A stretch of 64,000 nt of DNA from UBA4971 sp900019985 (GTDB taxonomy: Bacteria > Bacillota > SHA-98 > UBA4971), in contig JBMNFG010000009.1 in the NCBI GenBank assembly GCA_050949175.1, forward strand, positions 186,001 through 250,000, read 5' to 3'. The notes under the pieces are model-generated. The model was given only the letters and a program-made list of their open reading frames with translations. It searched no databases and was not told where the DNA came from. Both the position numbers and the translations under genes were made by a program. Numbering within the stretch: position 1 is the first letter of the stretch; every line of letters starts with the position of its first letter. Shown here in pieces: positions 49,881-58,234 of this stretch.

Positions 49881-51149
49881 TTGAAATACCGCCGCAATCT
49901 GATTGCCTTATGTATAGGTTGTGCTCTTATCCAGGCAGGAGACATGATCATTGTGTCGTTCTTGCCTATCCTTCTTTCTGAGCTTGAGACAGCGGCCAAT
50001 GTTTCGTTCTGGTCAGGTGCGGTTTTCGCTGTGGGCGCCCTGGCTTCGGCTATAATGGCACCTTTGTGGGGCTCATTAGCAGACAGGTACGGTAAGCGTC
50101 CGATGCTTGTTCGTGCAGGTTCAGTCCTTGTGATCGGATACGCCCTTATCGGTTTTGCCACGAACCACTTGCACATCTTCTGGCTTAAAGCCTTTATCGG
50201 AGCGCTTTCAGGATATATCCCCGCTGCAACCATGCTGGTTGCAAGTACCACGCCCAATGACGAGCTTGGCTTCGCAATGGGCTTGTTGCAGACGACTATA
50301 GCAATTGGGACAGTGTCAGGCCCGCTTTTAGGCGCAGCTTTTGTAAGTGCCTTCGGCCTTAGCGGTGCTTTCATAGCGTGTGCAGCACTGCCTGTTGTAG
50401 CTACGTTGATAGCTGTCTTCATCGTGAAAGAGGAAACAATCCGCACTACGGAGCGAACCGGTATTATCAAAGGTATGAAAAATGCGATCTCCCTGCCTAT
50501 CTTGCAGATTCTGTTTGCCGTTCTAGTTCTTATGCAGGCAGGAACAGCATGTACCCGTCCCACCTTACCCCTGTTGATCAAAGAGCTTTCCCCTGACAGT
50601 GCAGCGTTTGCCACCAGTGTGATCGCAGCGCTGTTCGGTCTAGCCACAGCGGTTGCGGCGCCTGTTGTAGGTAGGTACTGGAGAGGAAACTACATAGCTA
50701 TGCTGAGAGACAGCCTGCTGGCTCTAGTGGTCTTTATGATACTGCAAGGTTTTTCCGGATCCGTGTACAGCTTAGGTGTTTTCAGGTTTCTTTCAGGCAT
50801 ACCCAGCGTAGCCATGACTGTGGCAATCAACGTCCTTGTGGCCCATGCAGCGACACCTGAGGTTCGCGGCACAGTCTTCGGGGTTATGAACTCCATGTCG
50901 TCTGCCGGGTTTGTCCTCGGGCCGCTCCTCGGAGGATACCTGGGCAGCGCCTTCGGGGTCGCAAGTTCATTCATGGGAGCATCTGTCCTGTACGGATGTT
51001 CCGGCGTGATCGTGGTTTCCTCATACAAATTCCTCATGGACACTTTGGCAGACAAGATGATAATATTGCCTCCTCTACGCCTCAGGCAAAAACTCTCCAG
51101 GCGCATAAGGCAAAGATTCGTTGCGCGCAGGACCCCCCGCTCCATGTAA
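49881..51149 (+). CDS. MFS drug/metabolite efflux transporter
   Basis: 422 residues from TTG 49881, 8 bases after GGAGGA. Twelve hydrophobic segments are visible. The MFS loop-2/3 signature is GSLADRYGKRPML and the motif C-like GLLQTTIAIGTVSGPLLGA lies in helix 5, a mark of drug/proton antiporters. The C-terminal tail of about 35 residues is Arg/Lys-rich. The substrate is unknown. The gene points toward the Lrp/ABC cluster but lies 146 bases from it. Confidence 0.88.
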   Translation: MKYRRNLIALCIGCALIQAGDMIIVSFLPILLSELETAANVSFWSGAVFAVGALASAIMAPLWGSLADRYGKRPMLVRAGSVLVIGYALIGFATNHLHIFWLKAFIGALSGYIPAATMLVASTTPNDELGFAMGLLQTTIAIGTVSGPLLGAAFVSAFGLSGAFIACAALPVVATLIAVFIVKEETIRTTERTGIIKGMKNAISLPILQILFAVLVLMQAGTACTRPTLPLLIKELSPDSAAFATSVIAALFGLATAVAAPVVGRYWRGNYIAMLRDSLLALVVFMILQGFSGSVYSLGVFRFLSGIPSVAMTVAINVLVAHAATPEVRGTVFGVMNSMSSAGFVLGPLLGGYLGSAFGVASSFMGASVLYGCSGVIVVSSYKFLMDTLADKMIILPPLRLRQKLSRRIRQRFVARRTPRSM

Positions 51150-51295
51150 CTTTATGGTATCCTCAAAAAAGTTTCTTCGAAAAGAAGGATAATTGCATCA
51201 TCCGTCGAATATAGGTTGCTATATTGCGTGATACGCACATGTGTGCCTAGAGAACTACGATATTCGTAAATCTTTTTTGTATTGGGGCGAAATTC

Positions 51296-51790
51296 GTGAG
51301 CGGTTCTCCTGTGTTGAAAGACCTTGATGTTGCTATTCTGTCATATTTGAAGCAAGACGGCAGAACCCCATTTACCTTCATTGCGCAGGAACTGGGAGTA
51401 GCGGAAGGCACTGTCAGAAAGCGAGTTGCACGCCTTATCGAAGAAGGCATCATTGAAATAAAGGCAGTTGTCGACCCTTTCAAAGTAGGCATGAATTTCG
51501 TTGCCATAATCGGCGTTGATGTTGAAGGGGATTCGCCTGACACGGTTGTGGCACAGCTTGCTGCAGCGCCACAAGTCAGGTATGTCGTTGTCTGCGCAGG
51601 TGCACATGACATCATGGTGGAAGCCGTTTTCGGCTCCAATGAAGAACTCTACAGGTTCCTGACTCAGACATTACGACAGATACCCGGTATACGGGGTTCT
51701 GCAACATCACTCGTTCTGAAAGTGTGCAAAGAGAGTTCCTCTTGGAACGGGTGGCAGGACCAGGATGGGGGGGATGGATGCCATGATTGA
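51296..51790 (+). CDS. Lrp/AsnC family transcriptional regulator
   Basis: 164 residues from GTG 51296. Residues 8-60 form the winged helix (LKDLDVAILSYLKQDGRTPF, VAEGTVRKRVARL), and residues 70-150 the RAM/AsnC ligand domain. The last 15 residues (SSWNGWQDQDGGDGCHD) are a polar extension. It lies just before an aromatic-amino-acid-type ABC transporter, so it probably senses an amino acid and controls that operon. Binding sites were not identified. Confidence 0.9.
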   Translation: MSGSPVLKDLDVAILSYLKQDGRTPFTFIAQELGVAEGTVRKRVARLIEEGIIEIKAVVDPFKVGMNFVAIIGVDVEGDSPDTVVAQLAAAPQVRYVVVCAGAHDIMVEAVFGSNEELYRFLTQTLRQIPGIRGSATSLVLKVCKESSSWNGWQDQDGGDGCHD

Positions 51791-51870
51791 ACCTGACTAT
51801 CCTGAGGACTATTATACCGCACGAGCACTCTACGTTTGCTATTTCAACTACATTAACTGGAGGGATTTAA

Positions 51871-52872
51871 ATGGCATCCGGAAGACCCGGAATGAACCGA
51901 ATGCTTATTGTCATAGGAGCTATAGTGGTCATTGCAATTCTGGCAGTGGCTTTGCCAAGGTTTGGTAGGAAACCTGATGTTACCAGAATAGGTATTATGC
52001 AGATTGCGGAGCACCCTGCCCTGGACGCATCCAGGGACGGATTTATCAAGCGCCTAGCTGAGCTAGGATTCGAAGAAGGAGAGAACACCGAGTTCTCCAT
52101 ACAGAATGCCCAGGGTGACATGGCTGTCGCCCAGTCTATCGCAGAAAAGTTCGTATCTGAGAAGGTAGACATGATCCTGGCGATTGCTACGCCTACAGCC
52201 CAGGCAGCAGCCAACGCTACCAAGGACATACCCATTTTGATAACGGCTGTGACAGATCCGGTTGCAGCAGGGCTTGCCAATTCAATAGAAAGGCCTGGGA
52301 CCAATTGTACAGGCACATCTGACCTTACCCCTGTAAAGAGCCAGCTGGAACTTTTGAAGCGGATATGCCCTGAGGTAGAGAGTGTCGGCGTACTTTATAA
52401 CGCAGGCGAGACCAACTCTCTTGTTCAGGTGGATATTGCCAGAGAAAGTGCAGAGATCCTCGGAGTTCAGCTTGTTGAGGTGACTGTAAGTGCATCCAGC
52501 GGTGTATATGAAGCAGCTCAATCGCTGGTAGGCAGGGTAGACGCGATCTACGTGCCCACTGATAACACAGTTGTATCCGCTCTGGAGTCAGTGATTAAAG
52601 TAGGAGAGGATTTTAAGATCCCGGTAATCGTCGGTGAAGTTGACGGTGTAAGGCGAGGCGCCCTTGCAACCATAGGGATAGACTACTATGCTCTCGGGAT
52701 GCAGACAGCTGACATAGCAGCCAGGATTCTTAAAGGAGAGGCAAAGCCTAACGACACTCCCATAGAGTATCCCGAGGATATACAAATAGCCTTGAATATG
52801 TCAGCAGCAGAGAGGATGGGCGCTGAGATCCCGGAGGACTTGATTGACGATGCGTATGAGGTGATAAGGTGA
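51871..52872 (+). CDS. trpX: ABC transporter substrate-binding protein, TrpX family
   Basis: 333 residues from ATG 51871 after GGAGGG. An N-terminal helix (MLIVIGAIVVIAILAVAL) anchors or exports it, without a lipobox Cys. The body matches the ABC_sub_bind family (GIMQIAEHPALDASRDGF, ATPTAQAAANATKDIPIL, TAVTDPVAAGL, PTDNTVVSALESV). Family members bind tryptophan or tyrosine, and some branches other ligands. Overlapping genes for permease and ATPase follow. The T-box or trp regulator usually found before trpXYZ was not seen; an Lrp gene is there instead. Confidence 0.85.
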   Translation: MASGRPGMNRMLIVIGAIVVIAILAVALPRFGRKPDVTRIGIMQIAEHPALDASRDGFIKRLAELGFEEGENTEFSIQNAQGDMAVAQSIAEKFVSEKVDMILAIATPTAQAAANATKDIPILITAVTDPVAAGLANSIERPGTNCTGTSDLTPVKSQLELLKRICPEVESVGVLYNAGETNSLVQVDIARESAEILGVQLVEVTVSASSGVYEAAQSLVGRVDAIYVPTDNTVVSALESVIKVGEDFKIPVIVGEVDGVRRGALATIGIDYYALGMQTADIAARILKGEAKPNDTPIEYPEDIQIALNMSAAERMGAEIPEDLIDDAYEVIR

Positions 52873-53792
52873 GTCTGGCGTTTGGGGCGGTAATTAGGGT
52901 TCTGGAGCAAGGTTTGGTGTACGCAGTTATGGCAGTAGGAGTCTACCTGAGTTCCAGGGTATTGGATTTTCCCGATCTGACAGTTGACGGGAGTTTCCCG
53001 ATGGGCGCTGCCATCGCTGCCAGGCTGCTGACAGTAGGAGTGCACCCTTTCGCAGGGACCCTCCTGGTACCTGTTGCAGGCTTCTTTGCCGGAGCGGCAA
53101 CAGGCATGCTCAACACCAAGCTGAGGATCTCCAACCTTTTGGCGGGAATCCTCACGATGACCGCACTGTATTCCGTGAACCTCAGGATTATGGGCAGGGC
53201 CAACGTGCCTTTACTGAGGACAGGTACGGTCCTTACGGTGCTGCAGAATAAGGGGATTCCGCCGGGAGTCTCCGCCTTCCTTTTGTTTTGCATAGTAGTG
53301 GCCGTTGTCAAGCTTGTTATAGATCTTTTCCTCAGAACCGAGTTCGGGCTTGCGTTGAGGGCCACCGGTGACAATGAGGCAATGATAAGGAGCCTGGGAG
53401 TCAATACTGACTCAATGAAGATCATGGGTATCGGGCTTGCCAATGCCTTGGTTGCACTGTCAGGTGCACTTGTTGCCCAGTATCAGGGATTTGCAGATAT
53501 AGGCATGGGCATCGGTACCGTTGTTGCGGGATTGGCTTCAGTGATTATCGGAGAGGCTATTATCCCCCCGAGATCAGTGGGAATGGGGACTCTGGGGGCG
53601 ATAATCGGCTCAATAATCTATCGGTTTGCAGTGTTCCTTGCCCTTCGCCTGGGTTTTGCGCCCACGGACTTGAAGCTTGTCACCGCAGTCCTGGTAATAG
53701 CAGCGTTATCAAGTAAGTCCATCAAGCAGAGGATTGACAATAGCGAAAGGAGGAAGGCTGTAAGGGATGTTGGAACTGAGGTCTCTCTGTAA
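52869..53792 (+). CDS. trpY: ABC transporter permease, TrpY family
   Basis: 307 residues from GTG 52869, overlapping the binding-protein stop. About eight to ten membrane helices are seen, with the BPD_transp_2 type stretch EFGLALRATGDNEAMIRSLG and an end VLVIAALSSKSIKQR. It forms the membrane channel of the putative tryptophan or tyrosine importer with the flanking genes. Its stop overlaps the start of the ATPase. Confidence 0.87.
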   Translation: MSLAFGAVIRVLEQGLVYAVMAVGVYLSSRVLDFPDLTVDGSFPMGAAIAARLLTVGVHPFAGTLLVPVAGFFAGAATGMLNTKLRISNLLAGILTMTALYSVNLRIMGRANVPLLRTGTVLTVLQNKGIPPGVSAFLLFCIVVAVVKLVIDLFLRTEFGLALRATGDNEAMIRSLGVNTDSMKIMGIGLANALVALSGALVAQYQGFADIGMGIGTVVAGLASVIIGEAIIPPRSVGMGTLGAIIGSIIYRFAVFLALRLGFAPTDLKLVTAVLVIAALSSKSIKQRIDNSERRKAVRDVGTEVSL

Positions 53793-54564
53793 GAAATTCC
53801 AGACAAGCACAGGCAACGGAAGGATGGCCTTAAATAACGTTACCTTAAGCCTTCAGCCTAACGATTTCGTGACGATAATCGGTAGCAACGGAGCAGGTAA
53901 GTCCACCCTTCTTAATGTAATCGCCGGAGTGTTCCCGGCTGACAGCGGACAGATAGTAATCGATGGCGAAGATGTTACGAGTCTGCCTGAACACAGGCGT
54001 GCTTCACTCATGGGGAGAGTATTCCAAGATCCAATGCAGGGAACAGCAGGATCAATGTCTATCGAAGAGAATATGGCCATGGCTTATAAGCGAGGTATGC
54101 GCCGTGGGCTGTCTAAGGGCGTTTCGGTGAAGCATAGAGACTTCTTCCGGGAGAAGCTGGCTACTCTCGGCCTTGGCTTGGAAGATAGGCTCCAGGAGCC
54201 GGTGAAGCTTTTATCAGGCGGGCAAAGGCAGGCTCTGGCGTTGCTCATGGCTACACTGTCCCGGCCGAAGCTTTTGCTCCTTGATGAACACACAGCAGCT
54301 CTCGATCCCAGGACTGCCCAGGAGATCCAGGAGCTTACCAATGAGATTGCCGGCCGCGGGAACCTTGCTGTCCTCATGGTTACCCACAACCTCCGCCTGG
54401 CGCTTTCAGTGGGAACAAGGACGATAATGATGCATGAAGGCGAGATTGTATTGGATGTTAGCGATCCTGAGCGGTCGGAAATGACCGTGTCTGACCTTCT
54501 GAAACGCTTCCATGATGCCAGAGGGGAGCAGCTGTCTGACGACAGGATACTCCTGGAAGTGTGA
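53767..54564 (+). CDS. trpZ: ABC transporter ATP-binding protein, TrpZ family
   Basis: 265 residues from ATG 53767, inside the end of the permease gene, with AAAGGAGG shortly before. Walker A is GSNGAGKST, signature LSGGQRQALALLMAT, Walker B LLLDEHTAALD (His replaces the usual Pro), and switch VTHNLRLALS. The D-E-H-T-A-A-L-D form is characteristic of this amino-acid subfamily. Confidence 0.88.
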   Translation: MLELRSLCKKFQTSTGNGRMALNNVTLSLQPNDFVTIIGSNGAGKSTLLNVIAGVFPADSGQIVIDGEDVTSLPEHRRASLMGRVFQDPMQGTAGSMSIEENMAMAYKRGMRRGLSKGVSVKHRDFFREKLATLGLGLEDRLQEPVKLLSGGQRQALALLMATLSRPKLLLLDEHTAALDPRTAQEIQELTNEIAGRGNLAVLMVTHNLRLALSVGTRTIMMHEGEIVLDVSDPERSEMTVSDLLKRFHDARGEQLSDDRILLEV

Positions 54565-54613
54565 GCGAAGTGTGAGAAGAAGATGAAAAGAAGTGCGGGA
54601 AGAAGCGAAAGAA

Positions 54614-54640
54614 TACGGTGGCCGGCCTCAGGCCACCGTA
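54614..54640 (+). terminator. strong hairpin after the ABC operon
   Basis: Stem TACGGTGGCC (54614-54623) / GGCCACCGTA (54631-54640) with a 7-base loop. No U-run follows, so it may be a rho-dependent pause site or an RNA stabiliser rather than an intrinsic terminator. Confidence 0.5.
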
Positions 54641-54839
54641 CTCGTGTACTCTAACCTCGTTACGCGCACGTTTCCGGTAGAATGCGCCTCTTCTCTTGCG
54701 CCTCTTACGCCCTCCCAAAAGACTCTGCACAGAATCAGGAACAGGCCTTACGAAGGACTCCCATGTGAAGAAGGAGAATAATAAAAGACGCATAAAGTTA
54801 GGAGTATATTCATTGACTTAGCAAGGATGTGTCCCGGTA

Positions 54840-55337
54840 GTGGAAAGGGCAGAGGGCGGAGAGAAGAAGGATGTCCTAAAAAGAATAGTGCGTGGAGGCG
54901 TAATCGCTTCAGTATATGTCGGGGTAACATATGCCCTTGCTCCTATCAGTTTCGGACAGTTTCAGTTCAGGGCGGCAGAAGGATTGACCTTGCTTCCCAT
55001 TCTTTATCCTGAAGCTGTGCCTGCTCTGTTCATCGGATGCTTTCTAGCGAACCTGATCGGTCCGTACGGGATCCTGGATGTCATATTAGGCAGCCTCACG
55101 ACGCTGCTGGCTGCAGTGCTTACCAGGGTAACGAGGAGAAGCCTTGTTGCATATGTCTGGCCGATATTGCTTAATGCTTTTATAGTAAGTGCATATCTTT
55201 GTTTCCTGTCAGAGATAAGGTTAAGCTACTGGGCATTTGTCCTCAGCATAGGGGTTTCTGAGGCAGCTTCGGTGCTGCTCATCGGAGTTCCCCTTGTTAG
55301 GTTTCTCAGAGCATCGGATCCTGACACCAATTCGTAA
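54840..55337 (+). CDS. QueT-family transporter (queuosine precursor)
   Basis: 165 residues from GTG 54840, with five or six hydrophobic helices. The stretch YALAPISFGQFQFRAAEGLT is the QueT signature, followed by NLIGPYGILDVILGSLTTLL. QueT proteins are S-components of ECF transporters that import preQ0 or related deazapurines. A preQ1 riboswitch usually precedes them, but I did not find one in the 200-base leader. Confidence 0.87.
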   Translation: MERAEGGEKKDVLKRIVRGGVIASVYVGVTYALAPISFGQFQFRAAEGLTLLPILYPEAVPALFIGCFLANLIGPYGILDVILGSLTTLLAAVLTRVTRRSLVAYVWPILLNAFIVSAYLCFLSEIRLSYWAFVLSIGVSEAASVLLIGVPLVRFLRASDPDTNS

Positions 55338-55352
55338 AGGAGAGATATTGCA

Positions 55353-55919
55353 ATGGCTAAGACAAGAGCTAAACTAAGGAATTACCTTTATCCTATTCCT
55401 GCAGTGCCTGTCAGTTGCACTAACAGTTCCGGCCATCCCAATATTATTACAGTGGCGTGGACAGGTGTGTCTTGCGGGGCTCCGCCTATGGTGTCCATTG
55501 CCGTCAGCCTCGTCAGGCATTCTCATGGCATTATTAAGGAAACAGGAGCATTCTGCATAAATATTCCGGATAAAGAAACCCTCTATGCCACTGACTATTG
55601 TGGTAATGTATCGGGCAGGGACGTAGATAAGTTTAAAGAGCTTGGCCTGACCCCTGTTAAAGGCGAAGAGACAGGATGTCACTACATTGATGAATGTCCT
55701 ATTAACATGGAATGTCAGGTAAGGCACAGTATCGTCCTGGGTAGCCATGAGCTTTTCGTAGGGGAGATAGTAGCGGTCTACGCCAAGGATGGGGTTCTCA
55801 CAGCCGAAGGCAGGGTCAACATGGATAACCTGGATCTGTTTGCATATGTAGGCCCTGACTATTATGCCCTCGGCGAGAAGCTGGGACAATACGGGTATTC
55901 CGTAAGTTCCCGGTCATGA
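55353..55919 (+). CDS. flavin reductase family protein (FMN-binding split barrel)
   Basis: 188 residues from ATG 55353 after AAAGGAGAG. The flavin-binding part shows PAVPVSCTNSSGHPNIITVA, PPMVSIAVSLVRHSHGIIKE and TGAFCINIP, then a conserved cysteine-rich middle (YCGNVSGRDVDKF, CHYIDECPINMECQV). It resembles the flavoredoxin-like clade of anaerobes that move electrons between flavin and other carriers. It lies 15 bases after the QueT gene, so it may be cotranscribed, but no shared role is obvious. Confidence 0.85.
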   Translation: MAKTRAKLRNYLYPIPAVPVSCTNSSGHPNIITVAWTGVSCGAPPMVSIAVSLVRHSHGIIKETGAFCINIPDKETLYATDYCGNVSGRDVDKFKELGLTPVKGEETGCHYIDECPINMECQVRHSIVLGSHELFVGEIVAVYAKDGVLTAEGRVNMDNLDLFAYVGPDYYALGEKLGQYGYSVSSRS

Positions 55920-55993
55920 CAGGCAGTCAGGCCGTGCACGGCTCGCGCCGCGTAACCTCTGAGGCCATTTTGATATCTGCAGGAGCTTAAATC

Positions 55994-56683
55994 ATGGAAG
56001 AGACGCACATCTACAGACTGCAAAGCAAAGCCCAGATTAAGCATTCACGCATCATTCGCATCCTGATTGTCTTTGTCCTTGTTTGGCTTGCTTTTCATCA
56101 GGGACTGCTCCATGCGGAAGGAGCAAACACAGGACATTCCCGTTCACAAGTGGATTGGGAAGGCATTCTTGAGGATGTCAGCAAGGGCCAAGATGAAGAC
56201 CTCAATACCCATCTGATGCTGGCGGTATCTTACGCAAACCTCGGCATGATTCCCGAGGCCACCCATGAGATTCGCATCATCGAATCGTCAGGATATCAAG
56301 AATTTGGAAAAGAAGTGATACGCGAAAACTCGGAGAAAGTGAAGGGTTCGCCTGATGATATTATCAGTCTCAATCTCCTGGCCTTTGCATACTACGCTTT
56401 CGGAGAATATGAAGAATCCCTTGAGTGCTTCGAGTCATTGATGAAGCTGGACCCTATGAACGTGTGGATCCACCATTACTATGCCTACAGCCTGGCGATG
56501 GTGGACAGGCTCGATGAGGCAATCGACGTGCTGAAAGCTGCGTTGGAAATAGATCCGTCCAATGATTATACCCATCTTTTGCTGGGCCTTGCATACCGGG
56601 AGAAAGGCTGGTACGTACTGTCTGTTTTGGAGCTTGCAAGAGCCAGGAGGGCTCTTAGTGTGCTCAGAAGCCTGGCAGACTAG
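55994..56683 (+). CDS. TPR-repeat protein with N-terminal membrane anchor
   Basis: 229 residues. A polar head of 20 residues precedes a hydrophobic helix (IIRILIVFVLVWLAFHQGLL, about 20-40), followed by at least three tetratricopeptide repeats. Clear examples are LNLLAFAYYAFGEYEESLECF, shortened here for length, and HHYYAYSLAMVDRLDEAIDV. The protein probably presents TPRs outside the membrane for protein contacts. The family partner is not known. It is followed by the MTA/SAH deaminase 27 bases later. Confidence 0.8.
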   Translation: MEETHIYRLQSKAQIKHSRIIRILIVFVLVWLAFHQGLLHAEGANTGHSRSQVDWEGILEDVSKGQDEDLNTHLMLAVSYANLGMIPEATHEIRIIESSGYQEFGKEVIRENSEKVKGSPDDIISLNLLAFAYYAFGEYEESLECFESLMKLDPMNVWIHHYYAYSLAMVDRLDEAIDVLKAALEIDPSNDYTHLLLGLAYREKGWYVLSVLELARARRALSVLRSLAD

Positions 56684-56710
56684 ATATATCCGGGGAATGG
56701 AGGAATCGAG

Positions 56711-58057
56711 ATGACTGAGGCTGCGTGCGATAAGAAAGTGGACATAGTCCTTGAAGGCATGACGGTGATTTCGCCTGTTTCATCAGGCAAGGCCGAAACG
56801 GTTACGGTTATAGACAAAGGCACTGTTGCCATAGGTTGCGGAAAGATCCTGTATGCAGGTCCGTCCCCTGCTCCCCCTGAATTCCGGAGCGCAAAAAAAC
56901 GTATAGATGCATCAGGCATGATTGCTCTTCCCGGCTTTGTCAATGCCCACACCCATACAGCCATGACACTCCTTCGGGGTTACGCTGATGACATGGTCCT
57001 TATGGAATGGCTGGAGGAGAAGATTTGGCCGATTGAAGCTCATCTGGATTCAGAAGATGTCTATTGGGGCACAATGCTTGCGTGCATCGAAATGATTCGA
57101 GCAGGTGTAACTACATTTGCAGACCAGTATTTCTTTATGGATGCCGCCGCGAAGGCCGTGAGAGATACAGGTATCCGCGCCTGCCTGGCAAGAGGGCTTA
57201 TCGGCGCGTCACCTGACTCTTCCCGGGCTTTACAGGAGAACATAGACTTATATAAGGCCTGGCACGGAGAGGCAGACGGCCGCATAACAGTGATGTTCGG
57301 CCCCCATGCTCCGTACACATGTCCCCTGGACTTCCTTGAGAAAGTGATGGCAGCTGCTGAAGAATATGACGCAGGCATGCATATACACCTGTCTGAAACC
57401 CGAGGGGAAGTGGAGGAATCCAAGGCTCGGCACGGCGGGATGTCTCCTATAGAGCTTATGGACAGCATCGGCCTTTTTGAATTCAGGACCCTTGCTGCCC
57501 ATTGTGTCCATGTCTCGCCAAAGGATATCGAGATCCTCAGTGCAAAAGGGGTGGGAGTTGCCCATAACCCAACCAGCAATATGAAGCTTGCGTCAGGTAT
57601 AGCCCCTGTTCCTGCCATGTTAAAAGCAGGTGTAAAAGTGGGGCTGGGCACAGACGGGGCTTCAAGCAACAACAATCTTGATCTTCTTGAAGAAGCGAGG
57701 CTTGCTGCATTCCTACATAAGCTGGCTGAAAATGACCCAACTGTGATTCCTGCGGGGCAAGCCCTTGCCATGGCCACTCTCGGAGGGGCGAAGGCTATGG
57801 GAATGGATTCTGAAATGGGTTCTTTAGAGCCGGGGAAGAAGGCTGACCTGATACTACTTGATGTGAACAAGCCTCATATGCACCCCAGGCACGACTTGAT
57901 TTCACATATCATCTACTCTGCAAGAGCTGATGATGTTGCGACCGTCATCATCAACGGGCAGACAGTCATGGAAGACGGAGTCCTTGTAGGCGTAGATGAA
58001 CAGGAAGTCCTTGCGAAAGCTGAGGAAAGGGCAAAAGCTCTTGTGGCAAAAGCCTAG
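56711..58057 (+). CDS. mtaD: 5-methylthioadenosine/S-adenosylhomocysteine deaminase
   Basis: 448 residues from ATG 56711 with ATGGAGGAA upstream. Metal ligands: H80 and H82 in NAHTHTAMTLLRGY, His in AAHCVHVS, and Asp in GLGTDGASSNNNLDLLEE. The deaminase signature HIHLSETRGEVEES is also present. It converts methylthioadenosine and S-adenosylhomocysteine to inosine derivatives, part of methionine/SAM recycling, and needs zinc or iron. A terminator follows at 58121. Confidence 0.93.
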   Translation: MTEAACDKKVDIVLEGMTVISPVSSGKAETVTVIDKGTVAIGCGKILYAGPSPAPPEFRSAKKRIDASGMIALPGFVNAHTHTAMTLLRGYADDMVLMEWLEEKIWPIEAHLDSEDVYWGTMLACIEMIRAGVTTFADQYFFMDAAAKAVRDTGIRACLARGLIGASPDSSRALQENIDLYKAWHGEADGRITVMFGPHAPYTCPLDFLEKVMAAAEEYDAGMHIHLSETRGEVEESKARHGGMSPIELMDSIGLFEFRTLAAHCVHVSPKDIEILSAKGVGVAHNPTSNMKLASGIAPVPAMLKAGVKVGLGTDGASSNNNLDLLEEARLAAFLHKLAENDPTVIPAGQALAMATLGGAKAMGMDSEMGSLEPGKKADLILLDVNKPHMHPRHDLISHIIYSARADDVATVIINGQTVMEDGVLVGVDEQEVLAKAEERAKALVAKA

Positions 58058-58120
58058 TGTTAGAGCTTCCTGAATCCGTAATATCCCAGTGTTAGCCTTT
58101 CTTGAATCTGCAATATTTTA
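58057..58120. repeat. two imperfect 32-base direct copies
   Basis: GTGTTAGAGCTTCCTGAATC... starts at 58057 and GTGTTAGCCTTTCTTGAATC... at 58089. The copies are adjacent and fill the space between the mtaD stop and its terminator. Confidence 0.6.
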
Positions 58121-58164
58121 ATGAGCCCTGCTGTGTTCGAGTTCCGCAGGGCTCATCTTTTTCC
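58121..58164 (+). terminator. rho-independent terminator of mtaD
   Basis: Stem ATGAGCCCTGC (58121-58131) / GCAGGGCTCAT (58146-58156), 14-base loop, followed by CTTTTTCC. Confidence 0.9.
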
Positions 58165-58234
58165 TTCTGATACTCCATACTAAGGAGGTAATAATCCAAA
58201 AGAGGAGTCTATACAGGAAGGAATAGAGATATCA

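Noticed and set aside
49832..50647. 271-residue open frame on the minus strand opposite the MFS gene
   Set aside because: Shadow of a clear transporter gene; composition is Ala/Ile/Arg-rich without motifs.
54641..54839. preQ1 riboswitch before the QueT gene
   Set aside because: No preQ1-I pseudoknot pattern with an A-rich tail, nor other preQ1 class, could be recognised by eye.
57061..57870. 269-residue minus-strand open frame opposite mtaD
   Set aside because: Lies wholly within a certain gene and has Ser/Ala-rich shadow composition.
58057..58120. Attachment site or mobile element ends near mtaD
   Set aside because: Only two adjacent imperfect 32-base copies are present, with no integrase or transposase in the window.
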